Shown here piece after piece: positions 34,181-43,492 of a stretch of 64,000 bases of DNA. The notes beneath the pieces are model-generated. The model did no database searches and was not told the DNA's origin. It saw only the letters and a list, made by a program, of their open reading frames with translations. The stretch is from contig NZ_OZ007001.1 in the NCBI RefSeq assembly GCF_963931295.1, positions 558,001 through 622,000 on the forward strand, in the 5' to 3' direction. A program made the position numbers and the translations under genes. Source of the stretch: an uncultured Mailhella sp. Lineage in GTDB: Bacteria > Desulfobacterota > Desulfovibrionia > Desulfovibrionales > Desulfovibrionaceae. Within the stretch, counting starts at the first letter, position 1. Each line of letters opens with the position of its first letter.

Positions 34181-35521
34181 ATGGCCACATCTCATCCCCG
34201 TCCCCGCATGCTCCTGGCCGACGACAAAGGCCAGATATACGACGATCCCGATCTTCTCATGCTCTGCCGCAAGGGCAACGAATGGACGCTGCCGCGCCCC
34301 GACGAACTCATGCCCCTGCCTCCCGAAAGCGAGCTCTTTCTGCTGCCCGGCCGTCACGCCGCCGGTCTTGATCCCGAAACCGGCGACACCGTGGAAGTCG
34401 AAGAACTCGCCGTGGCCGCCTTCATCGCGCCCGCGCACACCCTCACTGGGCACCCCGTGTACGTCACCGACGACGACGCCCCCACCCTGCCCCTCTTCGC
34501 CTACGCCGCCGTGGGCATGATAGGCGACCGCTTCTACGTGTGCGCCAAAAAGGTCGATGAAGACCCGCGCCAGATCTTTACCGGCATCCCGCAGAAGAAG
34601 ATCAACAAGGCGGCAAAGGAACTCATGGCGAAGTATCCGCACAACCGCTTCATTCAGCACCTCATGCAGAACTGCGTGCTGAAATACGGCTGCCCCGCGG
34701 CCAAGAATCTCGCCATCGGCCGCTACGAAGCGCCCATTCCCACCTCGCGCGTGTGCAACGCCCGCTGCGTGGGCTGCATTTCGCACAAGAATGAGGATTC
34801 CACCATCTGCGCCACCCCGCAGGACCGCCTCACCTTCACCCCCACGGCCGACGAAATCCTTGAAATGATGTTCCATCACATGAAAAACGAGGAACATCCC
34901 ATCTTCTCCTTCGGCCAGGGCTGCGAAGGCGAACCCCTCACCGAGGCCCCGCTGCTGCTCGAAGTGGTGAAGAGGTTCCGCGCCGAAGGCGGTCACGGCA
35001 CCATCAATCTGAATTCCAACGCCTCCATGCCCGACGAAGTCGCCAGGCTCGCCGACGCCGGACTCACCTCCCTGCGCGTGAGCATGAACAGCGCCCGCGA
35101 CGAGGTGTATCTGCGCTACTATCGGCCGCGCAGCTTCTCCTTCGCCGATGTGCGCCGCTCCATCACCGAAGCGTCGAGCCGCGGCGTGTTCGTGTCGCTG
35201 AACCTGCTCTACTTCCCGGGCATCACCGACTGCGAAGAGGAAATCGAGGCTCTTGTGGAACTCATCAACACCTGCGGCGTGAGCTTCATTCAGCTGCGCA
35301 ATCTGAACATTGATCCGGAAGTGTACATGAAACTCATGGAAGGCATCACCTTCGGACCCTCCGTGGGACTCGTGAACTTCCGCAAAAGGCTCAAAAAGTA
35401 TTGCCCGGGCCTGAAGTTCGGCTACTTCAACCCCTACATGGGCGACGAGGCTTCCCACAGCGAAAACGACGGGGAAGACGCTCACGGCGAAAGCGACGAC
35501 ATCTCCCACGACGAACACTGA
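34181..35521 (+). CDS. Radical SAM protein
   Basis: 446 residues. After an N-terminal region of about 180 residues comes the radical SAM motif CNARCVGC (CxxxCxxC), which binds the [4Fe-4S] cluster that cleaves S-adenosylmethionine. It is followed by FSFGQGCEGEP and SLRVSMNSARDE, the glycine-rich and ribose-contact strands of the partial barrel. Cys also occurs at FIQHLMQNCVLKYGCPA. The C-terminus is Asp/Glu/His-rich (about 25 residues) and may bind metal or be disordered. The N-terminal domain is not one I can name, so the substrate is unknown; the family appears widespread in Desulfovibrio. The Shine-Dalgarno is weak (AAAGAAT). A terminator follows. Confidence 0.82.
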   Translation: MATSHPRPRMLLADDKGQIYDDPDLLMLCRKGNEWTLPRPDELMPLPPESELFLLPGRHAAGLDPETGDTVEVEELAVAAFIAPAHTLTGHPVYVTDDDAPTLPLFAYAAVGMIGDRFYVCAKKVDEDPRQIFTGIPQKKINKAAKELMAKYPHNRFIQHLMQNCVLKYGCPAAKNLAIGRYEAPIPTSRVCNARCVGCISHKNEDSTICATPQDRLTFTPTADEILEMMFHHMKNEEHPIFSFGQGCEGEPLTEAPLLLEVVKRFRAEGGHGTINLNSNASMPDEVARLADAGLTSLRVSMNSARDEVYLRYYRPRSFSFADVRRSITEASSRGVFVSLNLLYFPGITDCEEEIEALVELINTCGVSFIQLRNLNIDPEVYMKLMEGITFGPSVGLVNFRKRLKKYCPGLKFGYFNPYMGDEASHSENDGEDAHGESDDISHDEH

Positions 35522-35526
35522 CATAC

Positions 35527-35560
35527 AGGCGGGACTCCATACCGGGGCCCCGCCTTTTTT
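35527..35560 (+). terminator. Intrinsic terminator of the radical SAM gene
   Basis: GGCGGG (35528-35533) pairs with CCCGCC (35549-35554) and is followed by six T. The loop is long (15 bases) but can form an inner hairpin. Confidence 0.75.
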
Positions 35561-35632
35561 GAATTCTCCTTCCGAAACCATGCGGCATGGCCTTTTCCGC
35601 ATGCGTTCAACTTTCAACGTTTTTCTTCTCCC

Positions 35633-38600
35633 ATGATAGCTTCTCTTCTTTCCCTTTTCGGCAGATTGTCCTCGCGCCTTGCCCTGGCCTCGGCCCTCGC
35701 CATGGCGTGCGGCCTCTCGTCTCTCTTCCCTTCCGGCCCCGCGCAGGCTTACGAGTCGCGCTATGTTTACAAAGCCGACGGCTCGCCCCTGTTTGAGCTG
35801 CGCTTCTTCGACCAGGGAGAGCAGTACTATACGCCGGACGAAGACGACGACTACATATCCGCCTGGACGCTGTCCGAGGAGCAAAAGAACGGCACCGTCG
35901 AAGCCGCCCGCCTCTGGGCCGATATGCTCGGCACGTCAAGCCGCAACACCTCGCCCCTCTTCATCGACATCGGCACTGCCGACTACGAGAACGCCACCGG
36001 CTACTCCTCTCCCAACTTATCCGATCTTCCCGTCGTTCCCACCGGGATGCAGGGCGCCATCATAAACGGCACGGACATGGAGCAGCCGGCGGTCATCGAG
36101 ATCGGCACTCTGAATTTCGCCATTTCCGATCACCTTTCGCCGACCCCATTAACAGGAAAGTTTGATTTCACAGCTACTCTGTACCATGAACTGGGTCACG
36201 CTCTCGGCATTGACAGTCAGCACCGGACTAATGAATACGGCGTCACGGAACAGATTTCCGTATGGGACTCGCACCTCGTGGACCAGTACGGCAACAGGCT
36301 CCAGCCGGGCATGCGCATTGTTTCAGAAAGCGAAGCCAGCAGCGTGGAAGGGCCGAAGTTCGTCGTGGGCGAGTTAACAAACAGCGGTGTACATTTCTAC
36401 GGCAAGCACGTTTCCGAAGTGCTCGGCGAAGGCAACGGCCTGCCTGTCGAAGGCTATGAGTACGGCGTTCCCGATCTTGCGCACATCGAGCTTGAACACA
36501 GCCTCATGAGCCATCAGTACTACCGCAACTACACCACCTTCATGGAAGCGGAACTGGCCGCGCTTCAGGACCTGGGCTACGAGTTCGACCGCAAAAACTA
36601 CTACGGTTTCTCCGTGTACGCTGATGGCCAGACCATGGTGAACAAAAACGGCTACTTTGCCAGAAACGCCGAAGGTACCGCCTACCTCTACGGCGTGCCG
36701 AACACGGCCACGCTCGGCGTGGGCCTGCACGTTTACGGCAAGAACAACACCATTACTCAGGCCGCCGACCTTCTCGCCTGCGGCACGGCGGGCACCGGCA
36801 TTCGCGTGGACGGCAGCGCCAACAACCTCACCATAGCCCCCGGCGTGCGCATTGCGGCCGACGGCTCCTGGGGCACGGGCCTTCTTGTGGCCTACGGCAA
36901 AAATCATACCGTCATAAGCCGAGGCGATATTACCGCCCTCGGCAAGGGGGGCATTGCCGCCCGCTTCGACTTCGGCAACAACTTGCTCGGCAACGACATA
37001 GAATACCGCGGCTCGTGGATATGGACCTACCAGGACGGCGATGCCATCTTCGAAATCCCTCTCGACGCCTACGAAGGCAAGGACGCCAGCGGATTTGACC
37101 TGAACATCGACGGCCCGCTTGTTTCCCGTTTCGACGTGAGCGGCCTTCTTGCCGGAACGGACGCCTCCATCTTCATTTCCAAAAACGCGCTGGTCAAAGA
37201 CATCAACGTTCTTTCCGGCGCGCAGCTCATCGGCGACATCGTTTCCGAATGGAATCCGAACAACGAATACCTCCTGTACCCGGGCGACAGAAAAGATCTT
37301 TACACTGCCCTCAACTTCGGCCATGCCGCCAATGCGGACGGAACCGCAGGCGCTCCCGACAGCAGCTTCGATATGACGCTCTTCGGCTCCGTCAACGGCG
37401 CAAGAAGCATCAACATGAACCTCGACGCCGGACGCCTTGCCGTCACCGGCACGGTGAACGCTTACTCTCTGAAGAACTCCGGCCGCCTCGCTCTGTACGG
37501 CATGGATGAATCCGGCAAGTCCGCTCACCTGACCTCCAGCTTCGTGAACGGCGAAAACGCCGTGCTCGAAACCCTCGTTTCCGCCTCCGGCAAGGTGAAC
37601 GGCATTGAAGCGAGTTCCGCCGAGCTGGCCGGTACCTGGGCCCTGCGCCCCCTGCCGGAATTCTACGCCGCAGGCTCCGTCATACGCCCGGAATCTCCCG
37701 TGGAGGCCGAACAAGTTTCCGGCAACTTCAATGACGTTGTGGTGGAAAATACTTCCCCCACGCTTGATTTCTCCCTGAGTTTCGACCCCGAATTCACCAT
37801 GACCGCCACCCGCGGCCGCGACGCCTACAGTCGCTATGCTGAGAACGCGGGCGCGCGCTCCCTCGGCGGCGCGCTCTGGGGCATTTCCGGCGTGGCCGAA
37901 GGCGACATGCAAAACCTTCTCGCCGCGCTGGACTGGTCTGCACCGGACGGCTCCGGCGTGACCCGCGGCCTGAACGCCCTCGGCCCGGAAGCCTTCGACA
38001 ACGCCGCCCGCGCTTCCCTGAACCAGATGAGCGAGTTCAGCTCGCTGCTCTTCCGGCACATGACCACCGCCGAAACCGCCCGCCGTGCAGGCATCCTGCC
38101 GGACTCTCCCGACGCGGAACACTGGACGCTCTGGGCCGCGCCCTACGGCTCCGGCTCCTGGCAGAGCGGCCGCAGCGGACTTTCGAACTGGAACAGCACC
38201 GGTGCGGGCCTCATGGCGGGACTCGATCGCAGGCTTGATTCCGGCCTCACCCTGGGCGGACACATTGCAGCGGGCGCGCGCCGCACCTTTACCGGCGGCA
38301 GCCACAGCGCCACGGCCGAAACCCGCGATTTTCTCATCGGCGTGCAGGGCCTCTACGCCCCTGATTCCTGGAATGGCTTCTACCTCACCGCTCAGGCCCG
38401 CGCGGGCGTGGAAGACGGCGACATGAAGCGAAACGTCCTCATCGGTCCCTACGCCGCCCACAACGAAAGCGACTGGACCGGCTTTGCCTTCGGCTCCCTC
38501 ATCGGCGCAGGCAAGGACTGGACGTGGAACACAGACGCGGGCACCTTCGCCGCAGGCCCCCTCGCCTTCCTCGAATGGAACGCCTTGCGCCGCCCCGGCA

Positions 38601-38980
38601 TTTCGGAACGCGGTTCCTCCGCCTCGCTCCTGCACCTTGAAAGCGACTCCTTCCACTCCGTGCCCCTCACCCTGGGCGCACACATGGTATGGAACACCGC
38701 CACCGCCAACGGCTCCACCCTCGGCCTCGACCTCATGGCAGGCTGGAAGCACGAACTTGCAGACGATTCCTTCGCCTCCCGCGCTTCCTTCCGGGATTAC
38801 GGCTCCTTCGCCTTCGCGTCCGATACCTCCCTCACCGGCCGCGACGCCATGGTGCTCCAGTCAAGCCTCACCCTTACCGCCAGGGATAATTTCTCCCTCC
38901 AGATGAACCTCGGCGGCGAACTCTTCCGCCCCCACGCCTCCGCCGTCAACGCAGGCCTCACCTTGGGATGGAAGTTTTAA
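35633..38980 (+). CDS. Autotransporter with metzincin-like protease domain
   Basis: 1115 residues. A signal peptide ends in AQA (residue 39). Residues 40-320 contain a zinc-protease signature HELGH (185-189) continued as ALGID, i.e. HExxHxxG with Asp194 close to where metzincins place the third ligand and His197 as an alternative. About 100 residues later SLMSHQ (290-295) matches a Met-turn (Met292), followed by EAELAALQDLGY as in M10-type enzymes. Residues 325-800 form a Gly/Asn/Ala-rich beta-helix passenger. The barrel (about 840-1115) ends in GWKF. So a surface metalloprotease carried by a type V barrel is likely. No clear ribosome site precedes the ATG. A family 2 hairpin repeat follows 25 bases after the stop. 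Confidence 0.87.
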   Translation: MIASLLSLFGRLSSRLALASALAMACGLSSLFPSGPAQAYESRYVYKADGSPLFELRFFDQGEQYYTPDEDDDYISAWTLSEEQKNGTVEAARLWADMLGTSSRNTSPLFIDIGTADYENATGYSSPNLSDLPVVPTGMQGAIINGTDMEQPAVIEIGTLNFAISDHLSPTPLTGKFDFTATLYHELGHALGIDSQHRTNEYGVTEQISVWDSHLVDQYGNRLQPGMRIVSESEASSVEGPKFVVGELTNSGVHFYGKHVSEVLGEGNGLPVEGYEYGVPDLAHIELEHSLMSHQYYRNYTTFMEAELAALQDLGYEFDRKNYYGFSVYADGQTMVNKNGYFARNAEGTAYLYGVPNTATLGVGLHVYGKNNTITQAADLLACGTAGTGIRVDGSANNLTIAPGVRIAADGSWGTGLLVAYGKNHTVISRGDITALGKGGIAARFDFGNNLLGNDIEYRGSWIWTYQDGDAIFEIPLDAYEGKDASGFDLNIDGPLVSRFDVSGLLAGTDASIFISKNALVKDINVLSGAQLIGDIVSEWNPNNEYLLYPGDRKDLYTALNFGHAANADGTAGAPDSSFDMTLFGSVNGARSINMNLDAGRLAVTGTVNAYSLKNSGRLALYGMDESGKSAHLTSSFVNGENAVLETLVSASGKVNGIEASSAELAGTWALRPLPEFYAAGSVIRPESPVEAEQVSGNFNDVVVENTSPTLDFSLSFDPEFTMTATRGRDAYSRYAENAGARSLGGALWGISGVAEGDMQNLLAALDWSAPDGSGVTRGLNALGPEAFDNAARASLNQMSEFSSLLFRHMTTAETARRAGILPDSPDAEHWTLWAAPYGSGSWQSGRSGLSNWNSTGAGLMAGLDRRLDSGLTLGGHIAAGARRTFTGGSHSATAETRDFLIGVQGLYAPDSWNGFYLTAQARAGVEDGDMKRNVLIGPYAAHNESDWTGFAFGSLIGAGKDWTWNTDAGTFAAGPLAFLEWNALRRPGISERGSSASLLHLESDSFHSVPLTLGAHMVWNTATANGSTLGLDLMAGWKHELADDSFASRASFRDYGSFAFASDTSLTGRDAMVLQSSLTLTARDNFSLQMNLGGELFRPHASAVNAGLTLGWKF

Positions 38981-39005
38981 AGGAAGATGGATGATGGGAG
39001 AGAAT

Positions 39006-39100
39006 GCGGGGGAAGGGAGGGAAAATTTTGAAAATTTTTCCCTCCCTTCCCCCGCGCCCCCATCCCTCCTTTCAAAACTTTTTAATTTTTAAGGGGATGA
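39006..39100 (+). repeat. Long hairpin repeat (family 2), copy after the protease autotransporter
   Basis: Arms GCGGGGGAAGGGAGGG...AAAATTTT (39006-39029) and its complement (39031-39055), TGA at the apex, then GCGCCCCCATCC and TCAAAACTTTTTAATTTTTAAGGGG. It has the same order as the copy at the helicase end. Likely 3' end structure of the transcript. Confidence 0.75.
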
Positions 39101-39239
39101 GACAACGTAGTGAAAGGAAAGCGGAAATGAGAGAAACGAAAAGGGTGAAAAATCATTGAAATGAGGCGCGGTCATTATCGGCACGCGCGTCCCCCCTCCC
39201 CCCAACATCTGGAAATCCTTTCGGCATAGACGTATTCGG
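39101..39239. other. Intergenic DNA with a third partial family 3 block
   Basis: Contains CCCCAACATCTGGAAATCC at about 39197-39215, a partial copy of the CCCCAAAAATCTGGAAATCC block. Otherwise featureless. Confidence 0.4.
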
Positions 39240-39440
39240 CTGGGTGTGGCTCACATTCCCCCGAGCGTTGAGAGAGCTTTTTCCGTTTTACCTTTGGGCA
39301 CTGCCCTCAGTGTTCCCCAAAAAAATCTGGAAATCCCATCCTTGCTCACGCCTGTCCGGCGCAGGCCGGACAGGCGTCGGCCACCGCAGGTGGGCGCAGC
39401 AGCGCACACCTGCACTGAGTACGCAGCCCGAACAGAGCCT
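39240..39440 (+). repeat. Two-hairpin dispersed element (family 3), copy 2
   Basis: Second copy of the 22560-22780 element. Hairpin 1 is a 13-bp stem ACGCCTGTCCGGC-GCAG-GCCGGACAGGCGT (39348-39377). Hairpin 2 is GCAGGTG (39386-39392) with CACCTGC (39407-39413) and an inner GCGC-AGCA-GCGC helix. The inner helix differs from copy 1 in both strands while staying paired. Confidence 0.7.
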
Positions 39441-39504
39441 GCCAAGCACTTCCGAGCCTCGCAGTCTTTGCCTCTCCGAATTCTCGCCCGGCGAATACAA
39501 CTCG

Positions 39505-39644
39505 TCCTGCATCCACGCTCCCGCCCCGCCGAGGGCGAAGCCTGAGGCGGAATCAGGGGGGCGCGGGGGGAATTATTTCCCCCGCCGGGGTCCGGGGCAG
39601 CGCCCCGGAGGCTCTTGCCGATCCCGTCCTTTCCTGCCTTTCTC
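39505..39644 (-). repeat. Palindromic repeat (family 1), copy at miaA end
   Basis: Read from the miaA stop on the minus strand: GAGAAAGGCAGGAAAGG, a hairpin CCGGGGC-GCT-GCCCCGG, the palindrome GCGGGGGAA...TTCCCCCCGC (39563-39585 on plus), then GCGCCCCCCTGATTCCGCC. Block order matches the nadD and methyltransferase copies. Confidence 0.7.
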
Positions 39645-40580
39645 TCAGATATTGAGGAAGTTTTTGACGACGGGGGTGAGGTCTTCGTTTTGGGAGGGGC
39701 GGAACCAGAGGATGCGTTTATCGGCGCGGAACCAGGTCCATTGGCGTTTTGCGTAGGCGCGGGTATTGCGTGTCCAGAGTTCGACGCACTGGTCGAGGGA
39801 GAGGGAGCCGGAGAGGCAGGCGGCGGTTTCGGCGCAGCCTATGCCGGTCCAGCCGGGAGCGGAGGTATCGGGGCAGGCCTTGAGGGCGGACTCGGCCTCT
39901 TCGAGGGCTCCGTTACGGATCATGATTTTGATGCGTTTTTCGAGGAAGGGGGTAAGTTCGGGCAGGGGGAGGCCTATGCCCAGGCGAAGGGTCTGCCATT
40001 TGGCGGGGGGAGGGGTTTGGGCGTGCCACCAGGAAAAGGTTTTTCCGGTGCTTTCCCAGACTTCGAGGGCGCGGACGTTGCGCTGGCTGTCGTTGGGGTG
40101 GATTTTTGCGGCGTAGTCGGGATCTATGGACGCGAGGCGCGCGTGGAGGGCCGGGGCGCCCAGGGTTTCGCATTCCCGGGTGAGGCGTTTCGTCACTTCC
40201 GGGTCTGCGGCGGGAATGGCGGCTATGCCGTCGAGCAGGGCGCGCAGGTAGAAGCCCGTGCCGCCCACAAGGATGGGGAGGCGTCCTTCGGCGAGGGTTT
40301 CGCGGATGGCGGCGTCGGCGAGATCGGCCCACTGTCCGGCGGAGATTTTTTTCGTGGTTTCCAGCCAGCCGTAGAGCTTATGAGGGCAGACCTGTTTTTC
40401 CTCTTCCGAGGGCTGGGCCGTGATGATGGGAAAATCGCGGTACACCTGACGGGAATCGGCATTGATGACGGCGGAGGGAAGTCCGCAGCGTTCGAGCATG
40501 GCGGCAATGTGCAGGGCGGCGGCGGTTTTGCCGGAGCCCGTGGGGCCGGCCAGACAGAGAATGCGGGGCGCAGGAGTCAT
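39645..40580 (-). CDS. miaA: tRNA dimethylallyltransferase MiaA
   Basis: 311 residues, adds a dimethylallyl group to N6 of A37 in tRNAs that read U-starting codons. P-loop GPTGSGKT (12-19), then INADSRQVYRDFPI, LVGGTGFYLRALLDG and the C-terminal TRAYAKRQWTWFR, all family signatures. The start at 40580 overlaps the coaD stop (ATGA), with GGAG upstream; a slightly longer start 21 bases up would sit inside coaD. Last gene of rsmD-coaD-miaA. It ends in a family 1 repeat. Confidence 0.94.
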   Translation of the reverse strand: MTPAPRILCLAGPTGSGKTAAALHIAAMLERCGLPSAVINADSRQVYRDFPIITAQPSEEEKQVCPHKLYGWLETTKKISAGQWADLADAAIRETLAEGRLPILVGGTGFYLRALLDGIAAIPAADPEVTKRLTRECETLGAPALHARLASIDPDYAAKIHPNDSQRNVRALEVWESTGKTFSWWHAQTPPPAKWQTLRLGIGLPLPELTPFLEKRIKIMIRNGALEEAESALKACPDTSAPGWTGIGCAETAACLSGSLSLDQCVELWTRNTRAYAKRQWTWFRADKRILWFRPSQNEDLTPVVKNFLNI

Positions 40581-41152
40581 GCGCGATTGTCTCCGGAGCA
40601 TTCAAAGAGGTCGTCGTCTTCGGGATCGGGACCGGTGCAGGGCGCGGACGCGGGCCAGGATTCGGGCAGGCCGTAGGCGCGGCGCAGGCGCGGAATGACG
40701 GTGGGCGGCACGAGGCAGCGCACGTCGCCGCCGAGGGAGGCCACGTTGCGGATATTAGTGGAGCTTATGTACATCCAGCGCAGATCGGACATGAGGAATA
40801 TGGTCTGCACGTCGTGCTGCAGCTTACGGTTCATGAGGGCCATCTGGAATTCGTAATCGAAGTCGGAAACGGCGCGCAGGCCGCGCAGAATGGCCTTGGC
40901 TCCCACGCTGGCGGCGAAGTCCACGAGCAGACCGGCGAAGGGCATGACCTTCACGCCGGGGATGCCGGCAAAGACTTCCTTCACGATGTCCACGCGCTCT
41001 TCGAGGGTGAAGAGCGGATGCTTGCCGCAATCCTTGGCCACGGCGACGATGACGGTATCGAAGAGTTCGAGGCCGCGGCGTATGATGCATTCATGTCCGT
41101 TCGTGAGCGGATCAAAGGTGCCGGGATAAATGGCTATACGTTCTTCACCCAT
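40577..41152 (-). CDS. coaD: Phosphopantetheine adenylyltransferase CoaD
   Basis: 191 residues, makes dephospho-CoA from ATP and 4'-phosphopantetheine. YPGTFDPLTNGH (9-20) is the nucleotidyltransferase signature. RGLRAVSDFDYEFQMALMNRKL and ISSTNIRNVASLGGDV are diagnostic of the enzyme. It has about 25 extra C-terminal residues, acidic and Cys-containing, compared with the usual 160-165. It overlaps rsmD by 19 bases and miaA by 4, so the three genes form one translational unit; the rsmD-coaD order is common in bacteria. Confidence 0.95.
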   Translation of the reverse strand: MGEERIAIYPGTFDPLTNGHECIIRRGLELFDTVIVAVAKDCGKHPLFTLEERVDIVKEVFAGIPGVKVMPFAGLLVDFAASVGAKAILRGLRAVSDFDYEFQMALMNRKLQHDVQTIFLMSDLRWMYISSTNIRNVASLGGDVRCLVPPTVIPRLRRAYGLPESWPASAPCTGPDPEDDDLFECSGDNRA

Positions 41153-41694
41153 ACCAGAATCCTTGTGTTGCCGTACAAGCGTTCGGCCTCAAGGCGCAGA
41201 TTGTACTGCGCGTCGGCCCTGAGGGGGAGACCTTTTTCGACTTCGGCGACGAGGAAGCCGTCGTCGGCGAGCCAACCCTGACGGATGATGTTCTTGAGAG
41301 CGGGCTTGAAGAGATCGGCGCCGTAGGGCGGATCGATGCAGATGAGCTGACAGGGTTCCGCAGGACGGCGGGCGGTCACGCGCAAAGCGTCGTCTTCATG
41401 GATGGCGCAACGGTCGGCGAGGCCGAGGTTGGCGGCGTTTTTCCGCAGGCATTCGGCGGCCCTGTGATCTTTTTCAATGAAGTCGGCAAAGCGCGCGCCG
41501 CGGCTGAGCGCCTCGAAGCCGAGGCTGCCGCTGCCCGCGAACACGTCGAGCACGCGCACCGCGCCCCACACGACGCCGCGGGCTTCGAGCATGGAAAACA
41601 GGGATTCGCGCACTCTTCCCATGGCGGGTCTGTAGCCCGGTCCGGTAACGGTGTGAAGGGTGCGTCCGCGACAGGCGCCGGCAATGATTCGCAT
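41134..41694 (-). CDS. rsmD: 16S rRNA (guanine(966)-N(2))-methyltransferase RsmD
   Basis: 186 residues. MRIIAGACRGRTL opens the family; VLDVFAGSGSLGFEALSRGA binds S-adenosylmethionine; DPPYGAD is the catalytic (D/N)PPY motif for exocyclic amine methylation. The start at 41694 was chosen because it begins exactly with the conserved N-terminus and has CAGGAAA upstream. First gene of the rsmD-coaD-miaA operon. Modification of G966 in 30S subunits is known for the family. Confidence 0.93.
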   Translation of the reverse strand: MRIIAGACRGRTLHTVTGPGYRPAMGRVRESLFSMLEARGVVWGAVRVLDVFAGSGSLGFEALSRGARFADFIEKDHRAAECLRKNAANLGLADRCAIHEDDALRVTARRPAEPCQLICIDPPYGADLFKPALKNIIRQGWLADDGFLVAEVEKGLPLRADAQYNLRLEAERLYGNTRILVWVKNV

Positions 41695-41771
41695 GAAAGG
41701 TTTCCTGAGTAAGGCGAGCCTGAGGCGCGCCGCCGGAAGGCTCCGGGATGAAGGTTTTGACAACGAAGCGC

Positions 41772-41810
41772 AAAAAGCTCCCGCGACGGCGTTTCGGGGC
41801 CGCGGGAGCT
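41772..41810 (-). terminator. Intrinsic terminator of the beta-CASP gene
   Basis: On the minus strand the stem AGCTCCCGCG (41801-41810) pairs with CGCGGGAGCT (41776-41785), followed by TTTTTG. It lies about 70 bases after the stop. A further hairpin, GGGCTCCG/CGGAGCCC, sits at 41845-41868. Confidence 0.78.
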
Positions 41811-41878
41811 GCAAAGGTAACGCTTGCGCGCCGCTCTGACAAGAGGGCTCCGCACGGGTTCGGAGCCCGGAACCGGAA

Positions 41879-43492
41879 TCAGAGCTGGGAGAGGAAGAGC
41901 ACGAGATCGCGTTCGATTTCCACGAGGCGGTCGCGCAGTTCGGTCTGCTCTTCCCAGGGAATTTCGTCCACGTGGGCGAGGCGTTCGCGCACCTGGGCGA
42001 CGCGCTGTTCGAGCTCTCCGGCCAGGAAGTTCCAGTCCACGCGGGGCTTGGCGCGCGAGGGGCTCGGCATGTGGATTTCGGTGCGCACCGCGCCCTCGAT
42101 GGTGGCTTCCTCAAGGTATTCGGGAATGCGCGCCGTGATGCCGAAGCGATCCTTGATGAGTCCGGCAAGGATTTCCTGGGCCTTGGGTTCGCCGTGAACC
42201 AGCGCAATGTTCATGCCCGGACGAGCCATGCTTCCTATCCATTCGAGGAGCTGGCTTTGTCCGGCGTGGGCGGAGAATCCGTTGATGGTGAATATTCTTG
42301 CGGCCACGGCCACGTCTTCGCCGAAGAGGCGCAGCGATTTTGCGCCGTCCACGAGCTTTCTTCCGGGGGTGCCCATGGCCTGATAGCCCACGAACACGAT
42401 GCTGACGCCTTCCTTCCACAGGTTGTGCTTGAGGTGATGGCGTATGCGGCCCGCGTTGCACATGCCGCTTGCGGAAAGAATGATGGCCGGGCCTTCCATG
42501 GTGTTGAGCTTCTGGGATTCCTGCGCGCTCTGGGTGAAACGCACGAGGCCGTCGGGAGTGGCCTTGAAGTCTTCGACGGTGAACTCGGGAGTGCGCAGAT
42601 GATCGGCGTACTTCATGAACACCTGCGTGGCCTTGGACGCCAGCGGACTGTCCACGAAGATGGGCATGGGTTCGGGCAGACGGTTCTGCTTTTTCAGGAT
42701 GAGCAGGCTGTAGAGGATTTCCTGCGTGCGTTCCACGGCAAAGGCCGGAATGATGACCTTTTCGTGATGGCTGAAGCTGTAATTGACGGCTTCGGCGAGT
42801 TCTTCGAGGGTGTCGTCTTCGCCCTTGTGATCGCGGTCGCCGTAGGTGGATTCCACAAAGAGCCAGTCGGGGGTGTCGGGCTTTTCGGCGTCGGGCAGGA
42901 GCAGGGCTCCGGGTCGTCCGAGGTCGCCGGAAAAGACGATGCGGGTGGATTTGCCCTCTTCCTCGACGGTGAGTTCCAGAAAGGCCGCGCCGAGGATGTG
43001 GCCCGCGTGGCGGAAGACGACCTTCACGCCCGGCGCGGGAAGGATGGCGTCGTCGAAGTTCACGGGATGCAGAAGCTTGGCGGTGGCGAGGGCGTCTTCG
43101 GTTTCGTAGAGGGGCTCGCCGCCGGCGACTTCGGAAGCGCCGCGCCGCTTGTCGTGACGACTTTTCCATTCATGATCCATTTCCTGAATGTGGGCGCTGT
43201 CTTCGAGCATGATGGAGGCGAGCTCGGCCGTGGGCCGCGTGCAGTAGATGCTGCCCTTGAAGCCCTTTTTGACCATGCGGGGCAAAAGACCCGAGTGATC
43301 GATGTGGGCGTGGGTGAGCAGAATGAAATCCAGGTTTTCGGGGCGATAGGCGTCCGTCTGAAAGTTTCGCTCTTCAATGGCGGAGTTGCCCTGGAACATG
43401 CCGCAGTCCACGGCAAAGCGGGACGAGCCGGTTTCTATGACGTAGCAGGAACCGGTAACGGTCTGGGCGGCCCCCAGAAAGGTGATTTTCAT
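41879..43492 (-). CDS. MBL-fold beta-CASP RNA-metabolising hydrolase
   Basis: 537 residues. HAHIDH (61-66) is the zinc-binding HxHxDH signature of metallo-beta-lactamases; GHILGAAFLEL, SGDLG, PIFVDSPLASKATQVF, ILSASGMCNAGRIRHHLK and HGEP are the beta-CASP motifs of the CPSF73/Ysh1-like group that cuts RNA. The bacterial members of this length are annotated as RNA exonuclease/endonuclease of unclear target. The start at 43492 has AGGAG 6 bases upstream and the chain begins MKITFLGAAQTVTGS as in homologues. Monocistronic with its own terminator. Confidence 0.92.
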   Translation of the reverse strand: MKITFLGAAQTVTGSCYVIETGSSRFAVDCGMFQGNSAIEERNFQTDAYRPENLDFILLTHAHIDHSGLLPRMVKKGFKGSIYCTRPTAELASIMLEDSAHIQEMDHEWKSRHDKRRGASEVAGGEPLYETEDALATAKLLHPVNFDDAILPAPGVKVVFRHAGHILGAAFLELTVEEEGKSTRIVFSGDLGRPGALLLPDAEKPDTPDWLFVESTYGDRDHKGEDDTLEELAEAVNYSFSHHEKVIIPAFAVERTQEILYSLLILKKQNRLPEPMPIFVDSPLASKATQVFMKYADHLRTPEFTVEDFKATPDGLVRFTQSAQESQKLNTMEGPAIILSASGMCNAGRIRHHLKHNLWKEGVSIVFVGYQAMGTPGRKLVDGAKSLRLFGEDVAVAARIFTINGFSAHAGQSQLLEWIGSMARPGMNIALVHGEPKAQEILAGLIKDRFGITARIPEYLEEATIEGAVRTEIHMPSPSRAKPRVDWNFLAGELEQRVAQVRERLAHVDEIPWEEQTELRDRLVEIERDLVLFLSQL

